Positions 1 to 24,850 of a stretch of 64,000 bases of DNA are shown here, piece by piece (within the stretch, counting starts at the first letter, position 1; each line of letters begins with the position of its first letter). This DNA is from Caprella mutica (Eukaryota; Arthropoda; Malacostraca; Amphipoda; Caprellidae): the NCBI GenBank assembly GCA_947561585.1, contig CANNZV010000500.1, forward strand, positions 62,001 to 126,000. The letters are read 5' to 3'. The position numbers and the translations under genes are program-made. The notes below the pieces were generated by a model that saw only the letters and a program-made list of their open reading frames with translations, was not told the DNA's origin and searched no databases.

Positions 1-1996
1 GCGCGTTAGCATTTGCGAAGCTTATTGGGTGGTCAGAAGTTTTCTGGTATTGAAGAGGAAGAGATTTAACTGTTCCAATCTTTCTCGGTTGAGGGTTCTG
101 GGCTTTTTCTACGACTATGTTGATAGAGTTTTTATGGAAGAGAGATGAGGAGAAAATGGATCCATTAATCAGGGCTCTTGATATGTCTTCATCTCTGATG
201 GAGGAACAAGCAGCCTTCCTTAGTGCCTGGCGGGCAGTAGCAGCTTCTTCTATGAAAAAACTTGACAAACTTTCCGAGCCTAATCTTGTGTTCGATATAA
301 ACTCCTGAAGCTTAGGTAATGAACTTTTAATCAAATCAGTAGAATTATTTGATTCCGAAAGTTTCCCGATAACATCTTCAACGAGACGTAAGGAAAACAA
401 AAGATTATGGAAAGTCATTGCCCGTTGCCGCACTTTGAAATCCCTATTTCTCATATCTTGATTAACAGGTACTGTGATCGATTGAGGAATAGAATCGATT
501 TGATGAGATTGAGAGTCAAGTGCAGGACTCTCGAGGAATCTCAACACATCATTGGTTCTTGCATCAGAAGAGTTTAGAGAAAACCATGGAGAGGGTTTCT
601 CCATCTGCTTTTGAAGAACCTCTTCTTTAGTTATTTTGTCATTAAAACCATAAGATTTTGGGATCTCAAATGTACCCTTCTTCCCAGAGAGCCAAGATTT
701 TGAGCCGAGCTCTACCCAATCAAGGAGAGCACAGGTCTGCTTGAAGTGATAACCAGCTGAGAAGGATCTGACTTTCTCAAAAACATCAGCAATTTTCAGA
801 AGTTTGCAAAGCTCATTTACCTCCAGAGATCTTCTCTTGAATGCTAACACAGGCAGATCATCAAATGACCCCAGAAAGGCATCATTAGAGCTGATTTTAA
901 TTTCATCATCGAAGATTATTTCATTGTAAGATACAATAGCATTAGGAGGAACAAAATAGAGTGTGGGCGTAGGCTTCCTCCTGACGAAGGAAATAATCTC
1001 TTCAGATAATGGCCACATAGGAATTATGGAAGGCCATATTTCTCTGATAATATCGAAATCAGGTGATTCTTGCTGATAAGAATCGACAGACGAGTCAGAA
1101 TCTGAGAAAATATCATGGTCCTGGTTATCTCTTGTGACATGAGGAACTGCCGGGCCCACCAATTTATTGTTTATAGTTTCAAGCATATTACTGATCTTAC
1201 TCATGGAAGAGTCAAACTCTTGTCTAGAAACATAGCCATGACTGTTTCCTCCAGTATCAAGATTCCCCATCTGTGATATGTGTTGATGTACTTGTACCGA
1301 AGTACTCGGTTGATGGTTTAAGTTCTGGAATCCTGAGTCAGAGTTTTTGTTTTGGACAAAATCTGATACTTGAATACAATCCAAGTCTAGTATCTCCTCT
1401 TGAGGTGGAGATAAAACAGAAATTGGATTGTTAGGAGAACCTTGTTCGGTAGGCAGAGGACTACGAGTTTCAATGAGGTTTTCGACCATGTTATTCGGAG
1501 CATTAGATTCTGTGACTGTAGTCTCGTCCAAGTGCAGACTGGGAAATGAACTACCCAAGGAGAAAGAAATTGGGGAAAGGTTCATATCTTCTTGCGATAT
1601 AGGAGGAAGGAGTTGAGCCGAAATATTAGATGCTGCTTCTAGACATTCGGAAGAACCGGTCACAATTGGCTCATTCTGGTTCAACATCGTAACTCTTTCC
1701 AGCCAAGGAAAGGAGAACTGAGTCTTGAGTTCGTAGCTAGCGAAAATGTGACTGGCATCTGGTCTTGCCTTTCTAACCAAGGGGTTTATCCTCCATGCCA
1801 GAGTTCTGATTTTCTTTTGTGCACACATTTCGCCATTCGCAGCTTGCAAAAATAGTTCTGAACATGATTGACATGATGACGGATTCCAGCTAAAATCAGA
1901 ATCTATACATTCTGAATGTTTGATGCAATTGTGAGAAATCTTAGTTTTTGCAGAGATACAGTGCTTACAAGATAACTTTATTTTTGCTTTAGGCAT
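1..1996 (-). CDS. Partial gag-like ORF of a retroelement (possibly DIRS/tyrosine-recombinase type)
   Basis: An open frame of about 665 codons starts at ATG 1996-1994 and runs off the left edge without a stop. The N terminus has a compact Cys/His cluster: LSCKHC, then HNC, HSEC and SCQSC within about 50 residues. The middle is Ser/Asn/Gln-rich and looks disordered. The last visible part is helical and contains ARQALRKAACSSIRDED. I do not recognise a host gene. An N-terminal CxxC-HxxC-CxxC cluster followed by a low-complexity and then helical region resembles ORF1 (gag) of DIRS-like elements. That is an impression by eye, not an alignment. The ORF sits downstream of VPS51 exon 6 on the same strand, so it probably lies in a VPS51 intron. 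No reverse transcriptase or recombinase is in the window; they would lie to the left. A host gene cannot be excluded. Confidence 0.4.
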   Translation of the reverse strand, partial: MPKAKIKLSCKHCISAKTKISHNCIKHSECIDSDFSWNPSSCQSCSELFLQAANGEMCAQKKIRTLAWRINPLVRKARPDASHIFASYELKTQFSFPWLERVTMLNQNEPIVTGSSECLEAASNISAQLLPPISQEDMNLSPISFSLGSSFPSLHLDETTVTESNAPNNMVENLIETRSPLPTEQGSPNNPISVLSPPQEEILDLDCIQVSDFVQNKNSDSGFQNLNHQPSTSVQVHQHISQMGNLDTGGNSHGYVSRQEFDSSMSKISNMLETINNKLVGPAVPHVTRDNQDHDIFSDSDSSVDSYQQESPDFDIIREIWPSIIPMWPLSEEIISFVRRKPTPTLYFVPPNAIVSYNEIIFDDEIKISSNDAFLGSFDDLPVLAFKRRSLEVNELCKLLKIADVFEKVRSFSAGYHFKQTCALLDWVELGSKSWLSGKKGTFEIPKSYGFNDKITKEEVLQKQMEKPSPWFSLNSSDARTNDVLRFLESPALDSQSHQIDSIPQSITVPVNQDMRNRDFKVRQRAMTFHNLLFSLRLVEDVIGKLSESNNSTDLIKSSLPKLQEFISNTRLGSESLSSFFIEEAATARQALRKAACSSIRDEDISRALINGSIFSSSLFHKNSINIVVEKAQNPQPRKIGTVKSLPLQYQKTSDHPISFANANA

Positions 1997-2429
1997 TTTT
2001 TAATATAAATATATAATTTCTCAGATTCTATTTTCTGGAATAAAAATGTTAGCTTTGTAAACAAGCATGTACAATTGGAAAGTCCTCAGAGATACTGGGG
2101 CGTTACTACTGTTAGCTTAGCAGTTTGGGTACGGGAAATTAAAAATAGAAATAAAACTTCTAATTTCTAAAATATTCTAAAAAGAAAAATAATATAAATA
2201 AAAGGATAAGAATTTAATTCTTGCAAGATAATCGTACGCATTTCAGATATTAAAATAATAAAGATTTTACAACAGAATAGTTAAGTCCAAATAGCGACAT
2301 GAATTATTATGCAATGTAAACAACTGCCTCCAGATCCCTGAGCAAATTACTCCAATATTAGGTAATCAATTTACCAAGTTGGAGAATCAAATTACAGAAA
2401 TTTTGTTAAGTGGCACTGAATTCAGAATT
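1997..2429. other. AT-rich stretch upstream of the gag-like ORF
   Basis: This lies between the gag-like start codon and the 80-bp array. It has no ORF of note and no recognised element. It may be the leader of the retroelement. Confidence 0.4.
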
Positions 2430-3400
2430 TAAAGGATGCGTTAGAGCAGAAACTATATGATATTGGTTTCCAAGCCACGACTGATTTCCTATCAAATATA
2501 TTTTTGAATGAAGAGAAAACATTTGGGAACTTTGTTTAGCTTCCGCGAAACGATCTCATTTTCCAGAATTTCTGCTTATTGGAAGCGTTAGGCATGTTTA
2601 TCAGCCAACGACTAATTCCTTATTCTGCAATTTTTAATTCAAGAATTGAAAGGAAGTGTTAGACTAACTACCAATAGTTTTACTAACGACTGATTCCTTA
2701 TTTTGAATTTTTTATTTAAATTCAAAGGAAATTTTCCTTAGCTTTCAATTTTACTTCAAGAATTAAATGGACACGTTAGGTTAACTATTTCTAGTTTCTA
2801 TTAACGGCCGATTCCTTAAATTGCAAATTTTATTTAGTTTTGAAAAGGAAGCGTTAGGTTAACTATTTCTAGTTTCAACTAACGACTGATTCCTTACTTT
2901 GCAAATTTAAATTAAAGTTTTTAAAAGGAAGCGTTAGGTTAACTATTTCTAGTTTCTACTAACGACTGATTCCTTAATTTGCAAATTTTAATTTAAGTTT
3001 TTAAAAGGAAGCGTTAGGTTAACTATTTCTAGTTTCTACTAACGACTGATTCCTTAATTTGCAAATTTTAATTTAAGTTTTTAAAAGGAAGCGTTAGGTT
3101 AACTATTTCTATTTCTAGTTTCTACTAACGACTGATTCCTTAATTTGCAAATTTTATTTAAAGTTTTTAAAAGGAAGCGTTAGGGTAACTATTTCTAGTT
3201 TCTACTAACGACTGATTCCTTAATTTGCAATTTTATTTAAAGTTTTTAAAAGGAAGCGTTAGGTTAACTATTTCTAGTTTCTACTAACGACTGATTCCTT
3301 AATTTGCAAATTTTATTTAAAGTTTTTTAAAAGGAAGCGTTAGGTAAACTATTTCTAGTTTCTACTAACGACTGATTTCTTAATTTGCAAATTATTCTCA
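2430..3400. repeat. 80-bp tandem array with a decay gradient
   Basis: Units of about 80 bp carry the landmark gcgttaggtt at 2851, 2931, 3011, 3091, 3177, 3256 and 3337. The copies from about 2931 onward are nearly identical. Toward 2430 (landmarks near 2436, 2585, 2656 and 2777) the units become shorter or longer and strongly diverged. The array ends just before the upstream side of the gag-like ORF, so it may be the subterminal repeat of that retroelement. Confidence 0.9.
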
Positions 3401-3740
3401 AAAATAATTAACTTCAACAGAAGTATGTACTATATATATTTTCACATTATAGACCGGTAGAGAGCCGGCATCGACAACCTTCACACACGAGGGCAATTAA
3501 TGAACTGATTAGAAACACATGTGGCAGCCTGTTTATGCAGCGGATATTCGGTGGGAAGTGAAAGAAAAAGTTCATCAGTCAGTAGGATAGTATGGAATAC
3601 CTTTCTCTTATAATAATTTTGATACTTTATTCGTAATTAATTGCCCTGACGCCGACAATCTTCACAAATTAGAACTAAAGAGTGGTAATAGCAAACTGGC
3701 ATTAAAATTACAATAAAGTTATCTCATATGACAAAAATAC
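3401..3740. other. VPS51 intron sequence, nothing recognised
   Basis: This follows the VPS51 exon 6 donor on the minus strand. Two similar short segments (gacaacCTTCACAC near 3469 and gacaatCTTCACAA near 3653) lie about 185 bases apart. Nothing else was recognised. Confidence 0.4.
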
Positions 3741-18966
<15,226 letters not shown>

Positions 18967-19317
18967 CACTAATTACAGCTATTTTATATATTCAACTATA
19001 AAAGTTATCAATTTGATGAATGCATCATAAAAATGATAAAATAATTCAATGGGCAGCTTAGCTGCAGCTAGGCAGCTTCTTCAAAAATTAATTGATGACA
19101 AAATAGAAAACTTGTTTCTGACTTTCTGCAAGATTAAAAATGTAAGAAAATTGAAGAAATGACTAATCATAAATTTATAAGATTACATTGAGTAGAACTA
19201 GTCCTGTGTTTTCCAAAAATAAAATTTTGAGATTTTTGGTTATTTTGGAGAGAAATTTGGAAATCTTTGGAGACAAATTAGTATTACCCCAAAAATTAAA
19301 TATTTGGAGAATAATTA

Positions 19318-20036
19318 CCTTAGCAGAATGCGGGAAGGTCATATTTCCTTCGGCATTTAGGTATTTATCATCTTGTTATTCGCTTAACTGAAAAAGTGTT
19401 ACTAAATTGCCTGAAATTTGGCCAGTCTGCGACTCTGCAGAATATGGAACATTTTTCCAAGACTCTCTGCGGGAGTTTTTGATTGAATTTTTAGATATTG
19501 GAGATCTCTGCAGTCTGCGGGAGATTTTGAATTAATTCCTATGTTACCATTAATTTAGCTGCGGGAGATTCTGAATCTGCTACTGAGTGTCAGAGAGTAA
19601 CTGTCTTTCAAATTAAAATCTCTGCGGGAGAAGAGACACATTCTGCAGACTGGAAATTTGGTGAAACGATTGGTCAATGTCCAGTGACCTGCTGGCCCTG
19701 GTGGGCGCTGCCTGCTGGTAGAATTTTGGGAGTGACCCGGGCAAAGGTCATGGTCATTTATAACTCAAAAAGTATTCAACCAAATTGTCTGAAATTTGAT
19801 GGGACGATTGGACAATGTCCAGGAACCATCTGGTATAATTTTTGGAACGATCCGGTCAAAGGTCAAGGTCATTTTTAACTCAAAAAGTATTGTACCATAT
19901 TGCATGAAACTTGTTGGGATCGTGGGCTGATTGGTTATTATCCAGTTAGCAGTTTCTTAAATTTTGGGAAAGAATGGGTCAAAGTGGAGGGCTGGAGTCG
20001 AAGGTATGCGCTCTACCGAGTGCACATAATCTAGTT
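19318..20036. repeat. Second copy of the 6052-6943 repeat family, carrying a nested hAT MITE
   Basis: It shares cttagcagaatgcggg at the left, the gtcaaaggtcaag units in the middle and gctctaccgagtgcacataa at the right with 6384-6904. The outer inverted repeats are not found here. The MITE at 19422-19653 is inserted in it. Confidence 0.75.
19422..19653. mobile_element. hAT-type MITE copy A
   Basis: Ends are CCAGTCTGC and GCAGACTGG with the family's internal ctgcgggag units. A perfect 8-bp target duplication aaatttgg lies at 19414-19421 and 19654-19661. It is 232 bp, with an 8-base insertion inside the left terminal repeat. Confidence 0.9.
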
Positions 20037-20398
20037 GTCAGTCTGCAGAATGATTCAGATTCAGATTAGTGAGAGGAGTATAGCTTTTTGTAAAAGCACT
20101 CCGATCAATCACTGCATATCATCATTATGAATCTCTACCTATCAAACATGTACTAGAAGTTGAACACTAAAATGCTCATAAAATAATCAATTTAAAATAA
20201 AGGAACTTTATTTTGTTAAAAAAAGAAAAAAGACAAGGATAAAGAATTCAAATAATCAAAAATTATCAATCTAGGACATTACCCTCCAAGAATTTCTTAA
20301 AGAAAGGAAAGCCATGGCAAGATCACCAACTTGTTGCCTTTAAAACATATCAAACACACTTGAAACACCCAGAATAAACCATCCAATTTATCAGATCT

Positions 20399-23300
20399 TC
20401 AACTTTTCAATTTTCTCTCTCTAATTGACCACATATCACTCAAAAGTCTCTTTACATCATTTGTTCTTCTATTTCCACTAAAGAGTAAAATATCTTCAAT
20501 CAACACATCTCTCATGCCATGCTTCTCTCTCACCTCTCTCAATGCAGTACACTCCACCAAAAAATGACTCAGTGTCTCCTCAGGAGCACCACACATCACA
20601 CACACAGTCTCTCCACCCTCAAACCTCTGCCTCCACCCCAATCTCAAACAGTTGCTTCTTGCTCTGAACAGGAGTACAGAACTAAAAGTATTGTCATAGA
20701 ACTTTTCTTCTTTTATTTCTCTCTTAAATTGTCTATATACTTCCAGGGTACTTTTCTCCTCTATCTCCTTCAACCATTCCTCACCATCCCAACCAGAAAC
20801 TCTCCTCTCCAATTCTCCCTCTGTCATCTGCTCCAGTTCTGTCAGATTGTTGATATTTAGAAGTGACATATATTCCAATATCACTTTACTCCATTTGTCA
20901 TGCATATCTTGAAACATCTTGTGGAAAATTTCCAGTAGCATTTCATTGTTTCCCTTCAATATGTGTCTGACATAATTTAGTTTGGCTTTAATATCCTTAC
21001 AGATAACCGATGTGGCACCAATTTCTCCTCTCATAGCAGACACAGGAGCGTATCCTGGTGCACCAAGAATCTTTCGCCAAACACAATTCTCCTGTCTCTG
21101 CAGTTTGCACAGCTCAGTCTTTGTCCAACAGATCATAGCGTTCCCATACAGAATACTTGGTAGAGCAACACCGTTCCAGAAGCTTTTTCCTATCATTAAT
21201 TTATTGCATGATCTGGCTATGACAGAGTATGTCATATTAGACATCTTTTGTGCCATTTTGATCTTACCCTCTTTATGTTCTAAGAAAACATCTCTTCTGA
21301 CACAGAGGTCAATTCCCAAATATCGCATCTTAGATGTTACCTCCATTCCCTCAACTTTGTTCAAATTTTGACCTACATGTCCAATCATCATAACACTACT
21401 TTTTTTCTTATTTATTGCTAAACCAACTTCTGCTGCAGTTTTTGTGAGAATACCAACTAATTTTTTTAGTTCACCTAGACTTTGAGCTATTATCAACCCA
21501 TCATCAGCGAAAAACAAACAGGGAATAAAAGCTACATCATTTTTAAATCCTATACCAGAATCAGCCATCTTTCCAATCACATAATTTAGCACCATGATGA
21601 AGAACAGTGGTGAACAGGTACATCCCTGCCGGATACCACTTGTTGGTCCCACCTCACCAATATTATCACCATTTAGATACAGAGAAATGTGATCACCACA
21701 GTATAGGTTGGTAACTAAATCTATAATTCTTGTATCACATTTGTATTTGACCAGGGTTCTCACAATCTCACCTCTGTCTAAGCTATCAAATGCTTTTTCA
21801 AAATCTATAGCTGCAATGTAAAGGGCTCTCTTCATTCTTTTACTTTCATTTAGACAATAGCTCAAAATCATCAAGTTATCCTCTATTCTCCTGCCTGTAA
21901 TAAAGCCAGCCTGATACACACTCATCTTTCTATTGGCATTCAAGTGATTCATAAGTTGGTTTCTGCATATAGCCATATACAATTTGTATGACATGTTGGT
22001 AAGCGAAATGGGTCTTAGTTGCTTACATGTTGGTTTTCTAGTTTTAGGAATCAGAACAGTCTTTGAGGTTTTCCATGAAATTGGAACATCATGTCTCAGA
22101 TGAACACAATTTAGTGCACTGGTTAATTTCTGTAGACACAGTTCACTATCAAGTAGCCACCTGTAGATTTCTCCTTTTAGTTTATCCGGACCAGGTTGTT
22201 TACCACATTTAATTCTTTTAAGTTGCTTTCTCAGATCCTCAACAGTGATTTGAAAATCATTCATTTTTGAGACATATTCAGCATAAGGGTTATTCATGGC
22301 AACAGCATCATAGTGATCCAGCAAGGAAAAAGGTACTTCAATATAATTCATGTTTTCCTCCTCTGTTATTAGCCTTTCCCCACCAACAGCACCACCCACT
22401 CCCAGCCCAGCTATTCTCAGAAGCCTATTGAAGTTATTATTTATAATCCTGTTCTCTTCTGTAACTACCCTATTAAACTCCACTCTAACATTCTCATTGT
22501 TCCTTTCTTGTTCATATAATATTTTCTTTGTATCATTCCAAATTTGATTTATATTATTTTCATGTTTTTGGTATATATGTGACCAATAATTTAGTACATT
22601 TGTTTTAATCTCATCTTCATTCATAACTGTACCATCTTCTTTGTACATACTGATCTTTGATTGAGTTACATTTTGTCCCCTCAGTTTTTTTATATTATTC
22701 CAAATTTTTCTGCCATCTTCATCCTTCCTAATTTCCCTCATGACCTTCTCCTCAAATTCTGTTATATTTTTCTTTACCATTCCCTGTACTATATTCTTTT
22801 GTTCTTTATACATAACCTCATAATATTTCTTATCCTCTTCTATACTTGCTGTTCTCCATAGTTTACTATAATATTTTCGTATTTTAATATTCTCTTTAAT
22901 CTCTTTGGTGAACCACACAGGTTGACATTCATTATTAACCCTTTTCTTCTTCTTGTATACCCGCTTCAGAACATCATCAGCTGCATTTCTCATCACAGAA
23001 TCAAAACTCTCCATAGATATATCCTCCATCCAGTCACCAAGAAGCTCTTCAACTCTCTCCAAAAATATTCCTTTTAATTGTCCACATACACTGTAAAATT
23101 CCATATTTTCAGTAGCTACAATTTCAATACATGGACTCATATTAAAATTGAATTTAGTTTCTATTAAAGAGTGGTCAGACAAATCAAAAATTTTCTTATT
23201 TTCATCAATATTCATTTCAATAAAACTGCTATAAAATCTGCTATTTACCAAAACAAAGTCTATACTGCTCTTATTTCCAGTCTCCTCCCTAGTTACTTCC

Positions 23301-23878
23301 CCATTGCACCTATCATCTCCATTTAGTAACACCAAATTATACCTTTCCATAATTTCTAAAACATACCTACCATTTCTATCCAATTCTTGATTCCCAATAA
23401 ACCCCAAATGACCATTAAAATCTCCCAATAAGATAAGATTTTCATCCTCACTTTCGCCCAAAATTCTATCCAGCTCCTGTCTAATACCATCATTTCCACT
23501 TTGATCTTTCACATCCATGTAAATTATCACAAGTGTCAGGTTCAAGTCCCTGAATTTGATTCTCATGTGAAGAATATCGGGCGACACTGTTTCAATTTTT
23601 TTCCCTTTCATAGAATCTTTTTCAAAGAGCGTCAATATGCCTCCACCTTTCTTATCAGTCTGGTTTCTTCTTTGAGAGAAAGACTCAAATTTTTCATGGA
23701 TATCAGTTTTCTGGTATTTTTCATGTGTTTCAACAATACAAATTATACAAGATTTTACATCTATACTGTTGAGCAATTCAGCTAATTTTATTTTAGTTAA
23801 CCCTCTAATATTTATCAGGAACACACTAACTTTTCCCTTGATTCCTTTCCCTTGTATACTCCTCTCTAATGAAAATTT
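20399..23878 (-). CDS. LINE ORF2: APE endonuclease, reverse transcriptase, C-terminal CCHC
   Basis: From 23824 to the stop there are 1141 residues; the frame is open from 23878. Counted from 23824, the endonuclease covers about 1-230 with N5, E32, GDFNGH at 134-139 and SDH at 216-218. The reverse transcriptase covers about 530-830 with IDFEKAFD at 673-680 and FADD at 772-775. The C-terminal zinc motif CX2CX8HX4C is at 1075-1092. It nicks target DNA and copies the element RNA by target-primed reverse transcription. There is no ATG before the start of the endonuclease fold, so it needs a -1 shift, reinitiation or a non-ATG start. Confidence 0.93.
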   Translation of the reverse strand, partial: KFSLERSIQGKGIKGKVSVFLINIRGLTKIKLAELLNSIDVKSCIICIVETHEKYQKTDIHEKFESFSQRRNQTDKKGGGILTLFEKDSMKGKKIETVSPDILHMRIKFRDLNLTLVIIYMDVKDQSGNDGIRQELDRILGESEDENLILLGDFNGHLGFIGNQELDRNGRYVLEIMERYNLVLLNGDDRCNGEVTREETGNKSSIDFVLVNSRFYSSFIEMNIDENKKIFDLSDHSLIETKFNFNMSPCIEIVATENMEFYSVCGQLKGIFLERVEELLGDWMEDISMESFDSVMRNAADDVLKRVYKKKKRVNNECQPVWFTKEIKENIKIRKYYSKLWRTASIEEDKKYYEVMYKEQKNIVQGMVKKNITEFEEKVMREIRKDEDGRKIWNNIKKLRGQNVTQSKISMYKEDGTVMNEDEIKTNVLNYWSHIYQKHENNINQIWNDTKKILYEQERNNENVRVEFNRVVTEENRIINNNFNRLLRIAGLGVGGAVGGERLITEEENMNYIEVPFSLLDHYDAVAMNNPYAEYVSKMNDFQITVEDLRKQLKRIKCGKQPGPDKLKGEIYRWLLDSELCLQKLTSALNCVHLRHDVPISWKTSKTVLIPKTRKPTCKQLRPISLTNMSYKLYMAICRNQLMNHLNANRKMSVYQAGFITGRRIEDNLMILSYCLNESKRMKRALYIAAIDFEKAFDSLDRGEIVRTLVKYKCDTRIIDLVTNLYCGDHISLYLNGDNIGEVGPTSGIRQGCTCSPLFFIMVLNYVIGKMADSGIGFKNDVAFIPCLFFADDGLIIAQSLGELKKLVGILTKTAAEVGLAINKKKSSVMMIGHVGQNLNKVEGMEVTSKMRYLGIDLCVRRDVFLEHKEGKIKMAQKMSNMTYSVIARSCNKLMIGKSFWNGVALPSILYGNAMICWTKTELCKLQRQENCVWRKILGAPGYAPVSAMRGEIGATSVICKDIKAKLNYVRHILKGNNEMLLEIFHKMFQDMHDKWSKVILEYMSLLNINNLTELEQMTEGELERRVSGWDGEEWLKEIEEKSTLEVYRQFKREIKEEKFYDNTFSSVLLFRARSNCLRLGWRQRFEGGETVCVMCGAPEETLSHFLVECTALREVREKHGMRDVLIEDILLFSGNRRTNDVKRLLSDMWSIRERKLKS

Positions 23879-23881
23879 CTA
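23866..23881 (-). promoter_or_regulatory. Candidate -1 frameshift site at the ORF1/ORF2 junction
   Basis: ORF1 ends AGA AAT TTT CAT TAG. The heptamer A-AAT-TTT (23878-23872) fits the slippery pattern, and in the -1 frame it reads AAA TTT TCA, directly after an in-frame TAG at 23881-23879. So the ORF2 frame opens exactly at this heptamer. I did not identify a convincing downstream stem. Confidence 0.45.
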
Positions 23882-24792
23882 TCTACTAGTTTCCCCTTTC
23901 TGATAATAAGATTATTCTCTCCTCCATCTCTCCTCCTTTTTAATTCTCCCCTCAGCTTCTTTTCCTTTTCCCGCTCTTCACGTGTTAGGTCAAGAGCAAT
24001 AACTATTCCTCTTAATATATCTGGAGCATTCTTCATATTTTTTGAATTTTTTATGATATTCCATTTTTCTCCAGGAGATTGAAGTTTGATTAGTACAGGT
24101 CTGGTTTTAGACCTTTCTTGCTGTTCTGCAAATTTACCCAATCTTACAACCTTCTCCATTTGGCAATCTTTCTCTGCATCACCAATACATTGTTTGATGA
24201 CTTTAGTACACAATGATCTATCATCTTTTTCTCTTTCTTTTCCATTTGTCTTAGAAGATTCTGGAACATTGAACAAAATCAAATTACACTCTCTAAGTCT
24301 TTTTTCTTCTTTTTCCTCCAGCTTACCTAGAGAACTTTCAACAGTTATTTTTACTTCCTTCATAATATCATCTTTAATCTCTAGAATCAATTCATTTTTT
24401 ACTTCTATTTTCAGTTCCTCAAATCTACTCTCTAAATGTGCTACTCTTTCCATGAGGATCCTATTTTCATTCACCAGTTTTTCCCTTTCAGTTTTCAAGT
24501 TTCTAATTTCTTCTTTCATTTTCCTACTCTCTAGTTTACACTCTTCACACCTCCACTCAAATTCTTCCAAAGAAGATAATAGTTTGTACATACCATCAGT
24601 CACATCACTACATTCAACATGAAACCAATATTTACAATCATCACATTGAACCCCCTTGGTTTTAACTGGAACTTGACATTTACCACAGTTATCTTGTTTC
24701 TCCTCACTCCTTGTTACGGAGGGAGGTTTACTCGCATATTTACGGGTACTAGTTGGTTCATTCTGCTTAGCAGGTGATCTTGGCATCGGCAT
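23866..24792 (-). CDS. LINE ORF1: PHD finger, coiled coil, RNA-binding-like region
   Basis: ORF1 is 308 residues and starts MPMPRSPAKQ. A C4HC3 PHD finger covers about 36-85 (CGKC, CDDC, FHVEC, CEEC). A long Lys/Glu-rich coiled coil covers about 86-165. A region about 166-270 containing NLILFNVPES and RPVLIKLQ resembles the RRM-like domain of LINE ORF1 proteins. It ends with basic residues. The likely role is to trimerise and bind the element RNA. Confidence 0.88.
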   Translation of the reverse strand: MPMPRSPAKQNEPTSTRKYASKPPSVTRSEEKQDNCGKCQVPVKTKGVQCDDCKYWFHVECSDVTDGMYKLLSSLEEFEWRCEECKLESRKMKEEIRNLKTEREKLVNENRILMERVAHLESRFEELKIEVKNELILEIKDDIMKEVKITVESSLGKLEEKEEKRLRECNLILFNVPESSKTNGKEREKDDRSLCTKVIKQCIGDAEKDCQMEKVVRLGKFAEQQERSKTRPVLIKLQSPGEKWNIIKNSKNMKNAPDILRGIVIALDLTREEREKEKKLRGELKRRRDGGENNLIIRKGKLVDRNFH

Positions 24793-24850
24793 TTTATCAA
24801 TTCAATATAGTGACAAACTAATTAATGGTAAAGAATTCCTCATCCATACA

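Larger units (their letters stand above)
20195..24850 (-). mobile_element. Full-length non-LTR retrotransposon (LINE, CR1/Jockey-like)
   Basis: It has two intact ORFs on the minus strand: a PHD-containing ORF1 and an endonuclease-RT ORF2. The 3' UTR is about 200 bases, with AATAAA near 20205. The element ends are approximate because I found no target duplication. PHD in ORF1 plus an APE-type endonuclease suggests the CR1/Jockey side of the LINE tree. Confidence 0.9.

Noticed and set aside
2840..3400. Interstitial telomere repeat because of ttaggttaac words
   Set aside because: The word occurs once per 80-bp unit, not as a 6-mer tandem.
24086..24622. 178-residue plus-strand frame
   Set aside because: The antisense shadow of LINE ORF1; Ser/Phe-rich composition mirrors the Lys/Glu-rich coiled coil.
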